Shown here one piece after another: positions 1-7,104 of a stretch of 35,628 nt of DNA (positions within the stretch are counted from its first letter, which is position 1; every line of letters starts with the position of its first letter). Position numbers and translations under genes: made by a program. The stretch covers positions 1 to 35,628 of the forward strand of contig NZ_BCVF01000036.1 in NCBI RefSeq assembly GCF_001591605.1, read 5' to 3'. This DNA is from Bacillus badius NBRC 15713. Lineage in GTDB: Bacteria > Bacillota > Bacilli > Bacillales > Domibacillaceae. The notes below the pieces were generated by a model. It was not told the origin of the DNA, made no database searches, and saw only the letters and a program-made list of their open reading frames with translations.

Positions 1-1
1 A

Positions 2-31
2 TTGATAAAAGAAATCATGACAGGGAAGTGA
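2..31 (+). CDS. C-terminal remnant of an upstream gene (partial)
   Basis: Frame 2 is open from the window edge to a TGA at 29-31 and ends in the peptide LIKEIMTGK, five bases before the next possible start. Only nine residues are visible, so nothing can be said about function. Frame 1 is also open up to position 72, so this reading is tentative. Confidence 0.25.
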   Translation: MIKEIMTGK

Positions 32-35
32 GGGT

Positions 36-1382
36 GTGCAAAGGGAGATTGATGGGGAGCTCATGTCTCTAGAAGATGTGTGGGAGAAATACCACAAGTT
101 TTTGTATAAGTTATCTCACAAGTTTGTAAAAAGAGCATATCGGCACGGTCTAGAATTAGATGATTTAATGACTGTTGCTAAAGAAGGAATGATTAAGGCT
201 TTTGAGAGATTTGACAGTAAAGCGGGTGTTAAATTTATCACTTTTCTGGGTGTTTGGGTAGAAGGATTAATCAAACGACTGATTCGCGATGAGGGTTACG
301 AAATGAAAATAAGTCGATCAGTCAAAGAAATTATTACAAAAATAAATACTCAACAGCTGCAGGATTACGATTCGAAAGAAATAGCAGAGAAAATCGAGTA
401 CCCTGTCAACGACGTGGAAACAGCGCTTGAATTTATAGATATGAATCTTACACATTTAGATGCAGACGTCCAAGGAAAAGATGGTTCGGCTTCATCCGTA
501 TCCGAAATAGTCGGAAAAAAGCAAGACATGAGCGGATTGATTGTAGAAGAGTTTTTAAGCTTCTTGCCTGAAAAGTTAAGGCTGATTATGCAGTTGCGGC
601 TTGAGGATAAAACACAGAATGAAATCGGCAAGATCTTAGGGGTAAGTCAAGTTCAAGTGTCAAGATTGCAAAGAAGTATCTCAAAATATTGGGACGCATA
701 CGAAAGGGGAGAGAAACAAGTGAGAAAATTAGAAATGACGGTCGATGAATTTGTTAAGCTGAAGCATATTGAAAATAAATCGTATGTGGCAATTGGGAAG
801 ATAAAAGGTGTATCGGACGTAACAGTGCACAAATGGGCAAAGAAGAACGAACAAGCTATTCAACAAGCTCTCAAACAGCTGAGAAATAAAACCGAGAGTA
901 AAACTACTAAACTTATCAAACAGACAGTAGAACCAGCAGGAGAGCGCAAATACGAAGTGCTAGAAGCGGCGGTCAAACAATTAGAAAACGAAAAAGCAGC
1001 TTGGCAAAAACGAGCGGAGAAAGCAGAAAAAGAACTAAGCCAGCGTGATGACGATAAAGAAGCCTTGAGACAAGCAAACATTCAATTAGCCAACGACAAC
1101 AAAGAATATAGAGAAGAGATTGATAACTTAACCAAAGCTAGAATAACAGCTGAAAGTGAACTGGATCGAGTGAGTGAGGAGTATACGAAGTCGGCTGAAG
1201 CCTTGCGGATGGCTCGGGACGAAGGAGCATTGGCTCAGAAGCGATTGGAACAGCAGGATTACGAGTTGGAGAACTTGCGGCACTCGTTCAGAAGCCTAAA
1301 AGAGAGTATGGAGGTTTTAACAAAGGAGAATCGCCATCTATGGGGATTAGTCGAAATCTACATGCCGAAGGTGTCCGTCTGA
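36..1382 (+). CDS. sigma-70-like factor fused to a second HTH and a long coiled coil
   Basis: The first ~225 residues look like a complete group-3 sigma factor: region 2 at about residues 19-90 (with DDLMTVAKEGMIKAFERFD and a following GVKFITFLGVWVEGLIKR block), a region-3-like segment, and a region-4 helix-turn-helix at about 175-220 (LPEKLRLIMQLRLEDKTQNE then IGKILGVSQVQVSRLQ). Unusually the protein continues to 448 residues, with a second HTH-like element near 235-275 (SYVAIGKIKGVSDVTVHKW) and a charged coiled coil from about 310 to 435. Ordinary sigma factors of this type are about 250 residues. The start is uncertain: GTG at 36 after GGGAAGTGAGGG, or ATG at 63 after GGGGAG with short spacing. 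The next gene overlaps as TGATG. The sigma fold is well supported; promoter specificity and the role of the tail are unknown. Confidence 0.8.
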   Translation: MQREIDGELMSLEDVWEKYHKFLYKLSHKFVKRAYRHGLELDDLMTVAKEGMIKAFERFDSKAGVKFITFLGVWVEGLIKRLIRDEGYEMKISRSVKEIITKINTQQLQDYDSKEIAEKIEYPVNDVETALEFIDMNLTHLDADVQGKDGSASSVSEIVGKKQDMSGLIVEEFLSFLPEKLRLIMQLRLEDKTQNEIGKILGVSQVQVSRLQRSISKYWDAYERGEKQVRKLEMTVDEFVKLKHIENKSYVAIGKIKGVSDVTVHKWAKKNEQAIQQALKQLRNKTESKTTKLIKQTVEPAGERKYEVLEAAVKQLENEKAAWQKRAEKAEKELSQRDDDKEALRQANIQLANDNKEYREEIDNLTKARITAESELDRVSEEYTKSAEALRMARDEGALAQKRLEQQDYELENLRHSFRSLKESMEVLTKENRHLWGLVEIYMPKVSV

Positions 1383-1894
1383 TGGGCTTAGAATTCTCTC
1401 CTTATTCAAAAGAGCAGCAGCTGGCCGGTCATCAGAAGAAAGAGAAAGACAGACCTAAATTCAAACCCCGCCGACCGAAAAAGCAGAAACGAAAAGCCGA
1501 GACATACAAAGGCCGAGTGATCCCGAAAGCAAAGGTACGAGGAGAAATCAGCAAAAAAGAATACAATCGGGCAATTGAAGCGTTTGGCGAATGCTGTGTG
1601 ATGTGCGGCGATCCTAGAATTGAAATGCACCATGTAAAGTACAGGAGCCAACAGGGCCGCGGTGGCTACAGAAACCTCATGCCACTATGCAACGATCATC
1701 ATTCAGATGCTCACACTAATCGGAAATTTGCAGACATGCTGAGAGAACAGCGGGCTCAGCAGTTTGGGGAATGGTATTGGGCAGATAAATTCGACTTGTT
1801 CAAAGCAGGCTTGATACCAAATACCACTGAAAAGGCATTCGAAACCTATATGGACGAACAGGAGCGGATGAAGCGTGACCAGACGCGTTGTTGA
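1382..1894 (+). CDS. HNH endonuclease-like protein
   Basis: A 170-residue protein with a very basic N-terminal third (KPRRPKKQKRK) followed by an HNH/zinc module: Cys72-x2-Cys75 (CVMCG), a His pair at 83-84 (EMHHVKY), then NLMPLCNDHHSDAH, a typical layout of zinc-bound HNH nucleases. Phage HNH proteins act in recombination, packaging or homing; here it lies in the early region beside a sigma factor and SSB, so a recombination or replication role is more likely than packaging. A longer reading from 1340 is possible, but ATG 1382 overlaps the sigma stop as TGATG, typical of translational coupling. The precise family is not assigned. Confidence 0.75.
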   Translation: MGLEFSPYSKEQQLAGHQKKEKDRPKFKPRRPKKQKRKAETYKGRVIPKAKVRGEISKKEYNRAIEAFGECCVMCGDPRIEMHHVKYRSQQGRGGYRNLMPLCNDHHSDAHTNRKFADMLREQRAQQFGEWYWADKFDLFKAGLIPNTTEKAFETYMDEQERMKRDQTRC

Positions 1895-2051
1895 AACTAA
1901 AGCAGCCACACTGGACAATGAGCAACTGACAATCATTACTGTCTTTGAAAAGGTAGTCAACAAAGAGCAGATTAAGAAAATGAGCGGATTTAGTAAGACG
2001 CATGATGTATTAATCCAGCGAGGGAACGTGTGGGAGTATAAGGCGAAGTAG
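1875..2051 (+). CDS. small hypothetical protein, 58 aa, GTG start
   Basis: The GTG at 1875 lies about ten bases after GGAG and starts inside the last codons of the HNH gene, in another frame. The product begins MTRRVVETKAATLDNEQLTI and ends WEYKAK. It has no cysteines, signal peptide or membrane segment and looks like a small beta-rich soluble protein. I do not recognise a family. The overlap, ribosome binding site and balanced composition support a real gene. Confidence 0.6.
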   Translation: MTRRVVETKAATLDNEQLTIITVFEKVVNKEQIKKMSGFSKTHDVLIQRGNVWEYKAK

Positions 2052-2083
2052 ACGCAAGAAGCGACATTGAAAGGATGACGAAA

Positions 2084-2467
2084 ATGAGGGAAACGAAATA
2101 TCAAAGTACCTGCCCTGAATGTAGCGGTATTAATATTTTAAACGAAGCTGAAACAAGAAAGCCAGTACATTGTCAACGATGCTATTGTCATTATGATTTT
2201 AAGATAAATGATATTAAAAGTCGCATCACCAAAGATTCGAACGGCGTCAGCAATTATATCAACGTTTCGATTGAAGAGATGGATTGGTGCGTAGAACAAG
2301 CCGAGAAAGTTGATGAATTAGTATCTATCGCTCTGTGGTCAATTCGAAGGCTGCCAACAAGTTCATTAAAGCATTATGCTCTACATGATTTGAAAAGAGT
2401 GGTTGGAGAAAACCATAAATACAGTGAATTTATTGATAAATGTAAAGCTGAAATACCAATAGATTAA
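2084..2467 (+). CDS. zinc-ribbon hypothetical protein
   Basis: A 127-residue protein starting MRETKYQSTCPECSG, with a CPEC pair and a second CQRC pair about 22 residues later, forming a four-cysteine zinc ribbon in the first 40 residues. The rest is mainly helical (SIEEMDWCVEQAEKVDELVS) and probably soluble. ATG 2084 is preferred over ATG 2075 because AAAGG directly abuts 2075 but is well spaced from 2084. No specific function is recognised; zinc ribbons of this kind often bind nucleic acid. Confidence 0.65.
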   Translation: MRETKYQSTCPECSGINILNEAETRKPVHCQRCYCHYDFKINDIKSRITKDSNGVSNYINVSIEEMDWCVEQAEKVDELVSIALWSIRRLPTSSLKHYALHDLKRVVGENHKYSEFIDKCKAEIPID

Positions 2468-2591
2468 TGTCGTAACTCGTTGAAACTGTGATATAAACCT
2501 TTGGTGCATAAATCTAAAAAAATCAATAATTCACCAATATAACTATATCGTCAATAAACGAGAACAAGCAACCGAACAGGAGGAAATAAAC

Positions 2592-3032
2592 ATGATGAAC
2601 CGAGTTGTTTTAGTGGGTCGATTAACTGCCGATCCTACATTACGTTACACACCGAATGGAGTAGCGACAGCCAGTTTTACACTAGCTGTCAATCGCTCTT
2701 TCACTAACCAGCAAGGAGAACGAGAAGCGGATTTTGTGAACTGTGTTGTCTGGAGAAAGCCAGCTGAGAATGTGGCTAACTACCTGAAGAAAGGCTCTCT
2801 GGCTGGAGTGGACGGAAGAATCCAGACTCGGAACTATGAGGGGCAAGACGGGAAGCGTGTTTACGTGACCGAGGTTGTCGCTGAGTCTGTTCAGTTCCTT
2901 GAACCGAAAGGCAGCGGCCAGCAACAGAATCAAAGCAGGCAGCAAAACAACCAGGGATATACACGAGCAGATGAAGATCCATTCGCAAATAATGGGCAAC
3001 CAATTGATATAGATGATTCATTACCCTTTTGA
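2592..3032 (+). CDS. ssb: single-stranded DNA-binding protein
   Basis: This 146-residue protein is a clear bacterial/phage SSB. The OB fold spans about residues 1-105 ([52 protein letters not shown]). A Gln/Asn/Gly-rich linker follows, and the acidic tip ends DDSLPF, the tail through which SSBs recruit replication and repair proteins. It coats single-stranded DNA as a tetramer. AGGAGG lies eight bases before the ATG. It heads a replication/recombination-type gene group in the early region. Confidence 0.97.
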   Translation: MMNRVVLVGRLTADPTLRYTPNGVATASFTLAVNRSFTNQQGEREADFVNCVVWRKPAENVANYLKKGSLAGVDGRIQTRNYEGQDGKRVYVTEVVAESVQFLEPKGSGQQQNQSRQQNNQGYTRADEDPFANNGQPIDIDDSLPF

Positions 3033-3045
3033 AGGAGTGTAGCTA

Positions 3046-3834
3046 ATGAAATGGACTGATGAAGCGATAGAGAAAAGTGTCTTAGGGCTCATGGATAAGC
3101 TAGGTGTCCAAAGAATGCCGACAAGTACAGAAATGAGAGAAAACAAGCTGACTGGCCTTTCAAGAGCGATCGGTCTGACAGGTGGAATGTATCAATGGTC
3201 CGAAAGGTTGAACATTCCGATGAAAGAACGGGAGAAGATGTGGACGGATGAATTGATAGAAAAAGAAATCATTAAATGCATGAAAGCACTTCACATAAAA
3301 CGGATGCCGGTTGCTAATGAATTACAGGCAATTGGCAGAAATGACCTTCATTGTGCCATTTCTAAATCTAAATTGAAATACTCTGGATGGGCAAAGAGGT
3401 TGGGAATTAAATTAAAGTCTTCTGAAACAGTTAAAGGCAATAAATACGAATTGATAATCAAAGAAAAGATAGAAGAGTTTTCAAACCACTTGTATGTGCG
3501 AGAAATGAGCACAAAACACCCTTACGATTTACTGGTAAATGAATGTGTGAAGGTGGATGTCAAAGTAGCAGCTCCTCATCTTCATTTCGGAACAAGAGCA
3601 CATACCTTCGCGTTGCATAAAAAGTATGCAACCTGCGATATATACGTTTGTGTGGCGCTAGATGAAAGAGAGGAAATTGAAAATATATTCATCATACCAG
3701 CTAGAAGCGCCCAACTCGTGACATTAAACATTTGTGGAAACAGCAAGTACAACAAGTTTAAAGATAACTGGGTTTTAATTTATAGCTTGGTCAACGCTTA
3801 TGAGCAAACACTGAGCAGACATAGGTTGGGGTGA
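3046..3834 (+). CDS. two-repeat DNA-binding protein with possible PD-(D/E)XK nuclease domain
   Basis: The first ~125 residues hold two copies of a helical module: MKWTDEAIEKSVLGLMDKLG, then RMP, and MWTDELIEKEIIKCMKALH, then KRMP. Each is followed by a short helix pair ending in W.(E/K)RL.I. The C-terminal half contains YDLLVNECVKVDVKVA, which resembles the D...(D/E)xK active site of PD-(D/E)XK nucleases, and a compact alpha/beta pattern after it. AAGGAG precedes the ATG by nine bases, directly downstream of ssb. The repeats are seen directly; the nuclease assignment is inference. It could be a homing or very-short-patch-like nuclease, or an inactive DNA-binding relative. Confidence 0.65.
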   Translation: MKWTDEAIEKSVLGLMDKLGVQRMPTSTEMRENKLTGLSRAIGLTGGMYQWSERLNIPMKEREKMWTDELIEKEIIKCMKALHIKRMPVANELQAIGRNDLHCAISKSKLKYSGWAKRLGIKLKSSETVKGNKYELIIKEKIEEFSNHLYVREMSTKHPYDLLVNECVKVDVKVAAPHLHFGTRAHTFALHKKYATCDIYVCVALDEREEIENIFIIPARSAQLVTLNICGNSKYNKFKDNWVLIYSLVNAYEQTLSRHRLG

Positions 3835-3838
3835 AACC

Positions 3839-3955
3839 ATGAAGAGAGCAACTAAACAACAACTACTTACAATCTGTCTCTATGAGAATTGCAGTTTAGA
3901 AGAGAAATATGCCGCTGTACGAGAACTGCAGCGGCGAAAGGGTGAAGAACATTGA
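3839..3955 (+). CDS. small hypothetical protein, 38 aa
   Basis: ATG 3839 follows GGGGTG closely and encodes a charged 38-residue protein beginning MKRATKQQLLTICLYENCSL, then a helix with EEKYAAVRELQRRKGEEH. Short proteins of this look are common in Bacillus phage early regions. It is probably all helical and soluble. It overlaps the next gene's TTG start by four bases (TTGA), consistent with translational coupling. Function unknown. Confidence 0.65.
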   Translation: MKRATKQQLLTICLYENCSLEEKYAAVRELQRRKGEEH

Positions 3956-4449
3956 AACGATATGCGTACATCACTCCTGAAGATTACGAAACAGCTGAGA
4001 AGAACGGAATCAATCGCAGGACCTTGGAATATCGAGTCAGATACGGCGGGTTTGACATTGACCGAGCGATAACAGAGCCAACGGCTAAACGAGAACCTTG
4101 GACACCAGAACAACGAAAGAAACTGAAAGAAAGCCAATTAGGTGAATCAACAGTTAGAGAACGAATGAGGAAGTGGGGGATCAGCCGTGATGAAGCTCTG
4201 GCGATCCCGAAATTTACCCCGGAAGAAACTTTCGAGCGACTGCAAAAAGGATTTGAAGAAAAGCATTGTGTGTTTAGCCCGGAACAAAAACAGAAGATGA
4301 AGGAAAACGGGATCAAGCATGCTACTGCTTATGCAAGATGGAAATATCGCGGATATACGAAAGAGGAAGCTGTCACGATTCCCACACATACACATCGACA
4401 AATCAAAGAACGCACCGCCTTTAACAAGTTAGGGAGGAAAGCACAATGA
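3952..4449 (+). CDS. triple-repeat helical (HTH-like) protein, TTG start
   Basis: A 165-residue basic protein built of three related helical units of about 45-50 residues. Each has a helix pair resembling a helix-turn-helix, then an aromatic or tryptophan turn, then a closing motif: GGFDIDRAITEP, WGISRDEALAIP and YRGYTKEEAVTIP. The repetition suggests tandem DNA-binding modules. The TTG start at 3952 overlaps the previous stop and has AAAGGGTGAAG upstream. Phage proteins with this repeat occur in early regions; the exact role is not known to me. Repeat structure is certain, DNA binding is inferred. Confidence 0.7.
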   Translation: MKRYAYITPEDYETAEKNGINRRTLEYRVRYGGFDIDRAITEPTAKREPWTPEQRKKLKESQLGESTVRERMRKWGISRDEALAIPKFTPEETFERLQKGFEEKHCVFSPEQKQKMKENGIKHATAYARWKYRGYTKEEAVTIPTHTHRQIKERTAFNKLGRKAQ

Positions 4450-4601
4450 AACTATGTGAGCGTTGCAACCGCCCGTTAAGATCGCAAAAGAGCATAGATG
4501 TAGGCATGGGGCCGGTATGCAAGAAAAAGCAAGAGGAAGAAGATGTGGAGTTTGAAAAGATTCAAATCAAAATAGACGAGGTGCTAGATGATGAACTTTA
4601 A
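4446..4601 (+). CDS. small zinc-finger protein, DUF6011-like
   Basis: A 51-residue protein starting MKLCERCNRPLRSQKSIDVG and continuing MGPVCKKK. The pattern C-x2-C-x2-(P)L-x-S-x5-G-MGPVC is the compact zinc finger often annotated DUF6011 in phages. The C-terminal half is very acidic. It starts inside the previous gene's stop (ATGA) after a GGGAGG site and overlaps the next gene by 14 bases. Role unknown; such fingers may mediate protein or nucleic-acid contacts. Confidence 0.7.
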   Translation: MKLCERCNRPLRSQKSIDVGMGPVCKKKQEEEDVEFEKIQIKIDEVLDDEL

Positions 4602-4932
4602 CGAATATCAAGAACTAAGTAAACGAACTATGCCAGATCATGACAATGCTGAGAAACGATTCTTGGCGGTAGCTAATTACTCTCTTGGGTTGATGGGCGA
4701 ATCTGGGGAGTTGGGAGACCTTATCAAGAAAGAAATCTTTCATGGGCATCCGGCGGATTTAGAGAAAGTGAAGAAAGAAGCAGGGGATGTTCTTCATTAC
4801 CTAGCTGGCATTGCTACTCTTTATGGATTTAGTTTGCAGGAAGCAGCTGGAATGAATATAGAAAAGCTGAAAAAGCGATATCCAGAAGGCTTTTCAACTG
4901 AAGCAAGCATGAAACGAGTGGACGTGAAGTAA
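4588..4932 (+). CDS. MazG-like nucleotide pyrophosphohydrolase
   Basis: A 114-residue single-domain all-helical protein with the MazG/dUTPase-like metal-binding pattern: E38-x2-E41 in GLMGESGELGDLIKKE and E64-x2-D67 in KKEAGDVLHYLA. Members hydrolyse (d)NTPs to monophosphate and pyrophosphate with Mg2+, and phage versions may clean the nucleotide pool or blunt host alarmone signalling. Length fits the single-domain phage type. ATG 4588 and ATG 4591 are both possible. The fold call is firm; the substrate is unknown. Confidence 0.85.
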   Translation: MMNFNEYQELSKRTMPDHDNAEKRFLAVANYSLGLMGESGELGDLIKKEIFHGHPADLEKVKKEAGDVLHYLAGIATLYGFSLQEAAGMNIEKLKKRYPEGFSTEASMKRVDVK

Positions 4933-5093
4933 TGCGGCAAAAAGGAGACAAATACCGGCCAGTGGCTACCGTGCTAAAAGAAAAGAACGGCGTACCTACA
5001 AAGCTACATATCAGCGGCAAGGTGTATGCGCTGGTACCAGATGATTATATCAACGGGCGGAAAAATCAAGCAGGGAGGATGAAGAATGAGTAA
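4932..5093 (+). CDS. small hypothetical protein, 53 aa
   Basis: Begins at an ATG sharing its A with the stop codon of the MazG-like gene (TAATG). The product begins MRQKGDKYRPVATVLKEKNG, then PTKLHISGKVYALV, and looks like a small beta-strand protein with basic ends. No cysteines or membrane segment. No family recognised. The stop/start coupling on both sides supports a real gene. Confidence 0.6.
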   Translation: MRQKGDKYRPVATVLKEKNGVPTKLHISGKVYALVPDDYINGRKNQAGRMKNE

Positions 5094-5220
5094 GCAAGAG
5101 CGCGAACATCTCATTGAGTGGTTAATCACCTTCACTGGATATAACCGAAGTTACTTTGATTGCATGAAAGATGAAAGTATTGAGGGGTTATATAACGAGT
5201 TTGTTGGTGGTAGGAAGTGA
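5086..5220 (+). CDS. small protein resembling the BH0509 type, 44 aa
   Basis: ATG 5086 follows GGGAGG with good spacing and overlaps the previous gene by eight bases. The peptide begins MSKQEREHLIEWLITFTGYN, then a DESIEGLYNEFVG segment. The pattern of an N-terminal helix with W, then a (D/E)E...LY element, resembles short Bacillus proteins of the BH0509 kind; I am only moderately sure. Function unknown. The next gene's GTG start overlaps its stop. Confidence 0.6.
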   Translation: MSKQEREHLIEWLITFTGYNRSYFDCMKDESIEGLYNEFVGGRK

Positions 5221-5654
5221 AATACAACGTTAAAAAAGTGGAATACGACGGAATCATCTGGGATTCTGCTTGGGAGAGAGACTACTACATCGAACTACAA
5301 AACAACCCGGCTGTGGAGAGCATACAGCTACAGCCGGAGTTTACGATCATCGAACCATATGAAGTGACATGCCCGCGTTGTAACGGCGCAGGAAGCCGCA
5401 GGAACGAGAAAACGGGCAACCTAAACAAATGTACTCTGTGCAGAGGGAAAGGTGTCAAAACGAAACAGGGAGCGATTTACACAGCTGATTTCCTTGTCAC
5501 CTATAAAAACGGTAGGCGGGAAGTGATTGACGTAAAAACGAGCGGTCCGGTATCTAGGGATTTCCCGTTAAGACGAAAACTCTTTGAACAGCAGCATGGA
5601 GCAGAACTAGTTGTCATGACGAAGAAAAAAGGAAAGTGGGTGCGGAGAAGATGA
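5217..5654 (+). CDS. DUF1064 nuclease-like protein with inserted zinc motif
   Basis: The 145-residue product begins MKYNVKKVEYDGIIWDSAWE, the usual N-terminus of DUF1064 phage proteins, which belong to a PD-(D/E)XK-like nuclease fold. The core motif is YTADFLVTYKNGRREVIDVK, with Asp and D-x-K as possible metal ligands. Between the halves sits a four-cysteine insert (CPRCNGAG ... CTLCRGKG) that closely resembles DnaJ zinc repeats. GTG start overlaps the previous stop. Likely role: DNA processing during replication or recombination. Domain call is strong; activity is inferred. Confidence 0.8.
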   Translation: MKYNVKKVEYDGIIWDSAWERDYYIELQNNPAVESIQLQPEFTIIEPYEVTCPRCNGAGSRRNEKTGNLNKCTLCRGKGVKTKQGAIYTADFLVTYKNGRREVIDVKTSGPVSRDFPLRRKLFEQQHGAELVVMTKKKGKWVRRR

Positions 5655-6103
5655 ACCCATTTGCGGGCTTCTTATTCGTTCTTGTGTTTTTTGGTGGAGT
5701 GCTTGGGATTGTTCTATCGGCGTCCAAAATATATGAAGCTGTACAGGAACGTAAAAAAGAAAAATGGAATCTCAAAAATGCTATAAAAGCAGCCAATACG
5801 CTTTTCAAATGTGATACATGCAGTAAGTATTCAAGAGCATATCAACAAATTATAAAATACTATGATTCGAAGCTTAAAGGTGCATTAACAAAAACAGAAA
5901 GATTTTGCCCGCATTGCGAAGCACACCGATACAACTTACACAGGTCTTATGATGAATATTCATGGCTTGAAACGCATCCAGATTGCCCAGAGATCGACAA
6001 GAAGGGCTATCTGATATACAAAGACACGTTAGATAAATTAAAACAATCCATCAAAGATATAGAGGAAATTAAGGCATTCCAAAAATACAACGGATTCAAA
6101 TGA
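5651..6103 (+). CDS. membrane-anchored zinc-ribbon protein
   Basis: A 150-residue protein with one N-terminal membrane segment (FAGFLFVLVFFGGVLGIVLS), then a cytoplasmic helical part containing CDTC and CPHC pairs about 45 residues apart, probably a zinc ribbon. ATG 5651 overlaps the DUF1064 stop as ATGA; an upstream in-frame GTG at 5636 is the alternative. There is no cleavable signal motif, so it is probably a bitopic inner-membrane protein. No family recognised. Confidence 0.65.
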   Translation: MNPFAGFLFVLVFFGGVLGIVLSASKIYEAVQERKKEKWNLKNAIKAANTLFKCDTCSKYSRAYQQIIKYYDSKLKGALTKTERFCPHCEAHRYNLHRSYDEYSWLETHPDCPEIDKKGYLIYKDTLDKLKQSIKDIEEIKAFQKYNGFK

Positions 6104-6126
6104 GGTTGAAGAAGAGGAGTGAGAAG

Positions 6127-6234
6127 ATGATTCCAAAACATTGCATTAATTGCGGCAAAGAGAAAGAAAATCCACGTTCACACTACTGTGAGACTTGTTT
6201 TGAGTCTCTGTTGAAAGTGAAGGTTAAAGCATGA
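6127..6234 (+). CDS. tiny zinc-finger protein, 35 aa
   Basis: ATG 6127 follows an AAGAGGAG site. The whole protein is a single finger: CINCG and CETC pairs in a 35-residue chain beginning MIPKHCINCGKEKENPRSHY. It ends in an ATGA overlap with the following gene, which strengthens the call. It resembles half of a zinc-ribbon protein and may bind nucleic acid or a protein partner. Function unknown. Confidence 0.65.
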   Translation: MIPKHCINCGKEKENPRSHYCETCFESLLKVKVKA

Positions 6235-6722
6235 ATCTGCCGGCGCAAGAACAAATCCTTTCTCCTGAACAAGTAAAAGAAGCAATCAAGGAGGAACTGC
6301 CAACAGGAGCAGCCCGAGCGATAACGACTCATAACGAATTATTGAAATCCATTAACGCTATGGAAGAACACATTGACTCGTTATCTCCCTTCCAGATTGC
6401 GAAGCTGGAACATTACTACAACCGAGCAGAACGGGAAGCATGGAAGATAGCGGGATTCTATAAGAGCCAGTATCAATTTTACTTTGGACGGGCTAGCACA
6501 GAGCGCGGTCAGATGTATGTGTACGAGCGGGAAACAAACAAGATGGCTGTTAACGACTCAAACTATAAGAGTAAGATCGCTGAAGGAGTCAACCTAGAAA
6601 AGAGCGGCATATACGAGGGCTATTACGTTACTTGGAAAGGGATTGCTCAATCATATGCAGGGATGCAAAACACTCTCAAAGACATGCTTAAAGCAATTGA
6701 TGCAGAAGGTGGAGCGAAATGA
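6231..6722 (+). CDS. hypothetical phage protein, 163 aa
   Basis: Start overlaps the previous stop (ATGA). The protein is mostly helical and charged. An N-terminal region (LSPEQVKEAIKEELPTG) leads to a Tyr/Phe-rich middle (GFYKSQYQFYFGRASTERG) and a C-terminal helix ending AIDAEGGAK. No cysteines, signal peptide or membrane segments. The family is not recognised. It is the last sizeable soluble protein before two small membrane genes. Confidence 0.65.
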   Translation: MNLPAQEQILSPEQVKEAIKEELPTGAARAITTHNELLKSINAMEEHIDSLSPFQIAKLEHYYNRAEREAWKIAGFYKSQYQFYFGRASTERGQMYVYERETNKMAVNDSNYKSKIAEGVNLEKSGIYEGYYVTWKGIAQSYAGMQNTLKDMLKAIDAEGGAK

Positions 6723-6907
6723 TCGAGGGATTATTGCTCGCTTTTATATTGAGTCTTTTTGAATTTGATAGCCTGTTTATCCAAGGTGTGAAGGAATGGA
6801 CAGGGATTGAGTTAACATCAGCCGGATACTATGTGTTTTTCTTCTTCGGTGGCGCGGTGTTCAAACTGTTAGAAGTTATCGCAAACAGGAAGGATGATAT
6901 TTCATGA
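6719..6907 (+). CDS. small membrane protein, 62 aa
   Basis: Two hydrophobic segments are visible: LLLAFILSLFEFDSLFI near the N-terminus and YYVFFFFGGAVFKLLEVIA near residues 36-55, separated by a short polar loop. It starts at an ATGA overlap and ends at an ATGA overlap with the next membrane gene. The pair may act together. Holin-like size, but its position far from the lysis module argues against lysis. Function unknown. Confidence 0.6.
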   Translation: MIEGLLLAFILSLFEFDSLFIQGVKEWTGIELTSAGYYVFFFFGGAVFKLLEVIANRKDDIS

Positions 6908-7086
6908 TAGGAATATGGGCAACGATCACAGTATTACTCTCAGGATTCAACTTCTTAGTGATCAAGTTAGTGAAGATGAAACGGCAACAGCGGCATTTAG
7001 AAACGCAGCTGTATGATTTTTGGAATCAACTTGGGCAATATGAGAAGGAATTGAAGCGACCGAAGGAAACAAACAAAGCAGAATAA
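6904..7086 (+). CDS. small membrane-anchored helical protein, 60 aa
   Basis: One N-terminal membrane helix (IWATITVLLSGFNFLVIKLV) is followed by a basic stretch (KMKRQQRHLE) and a charged helix, giving an inside-facing C-terminus by the positive-inside rule. ATGA overlap with the preceding membrane gene suggests co-translation. No family recognised. Confidence 0.6.
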   Translation: MIGIWATITVLLSGFNFLVIKLVKMKRQQRHLETQLYDFWNQLGQYEKELKRPKETNKAE

Positions 7087-7104
7087 CCAGAGGGGGCAGA
7101 CAGA

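Noticed and set aside
1703-2104. Minus-strand 133-codon open frame
   Set aside because: Antisense to the HNH gene and the coupled 58-residue gene; low-complexity composition rich in Phe, Ser and Cys, and no ribosome binding site.
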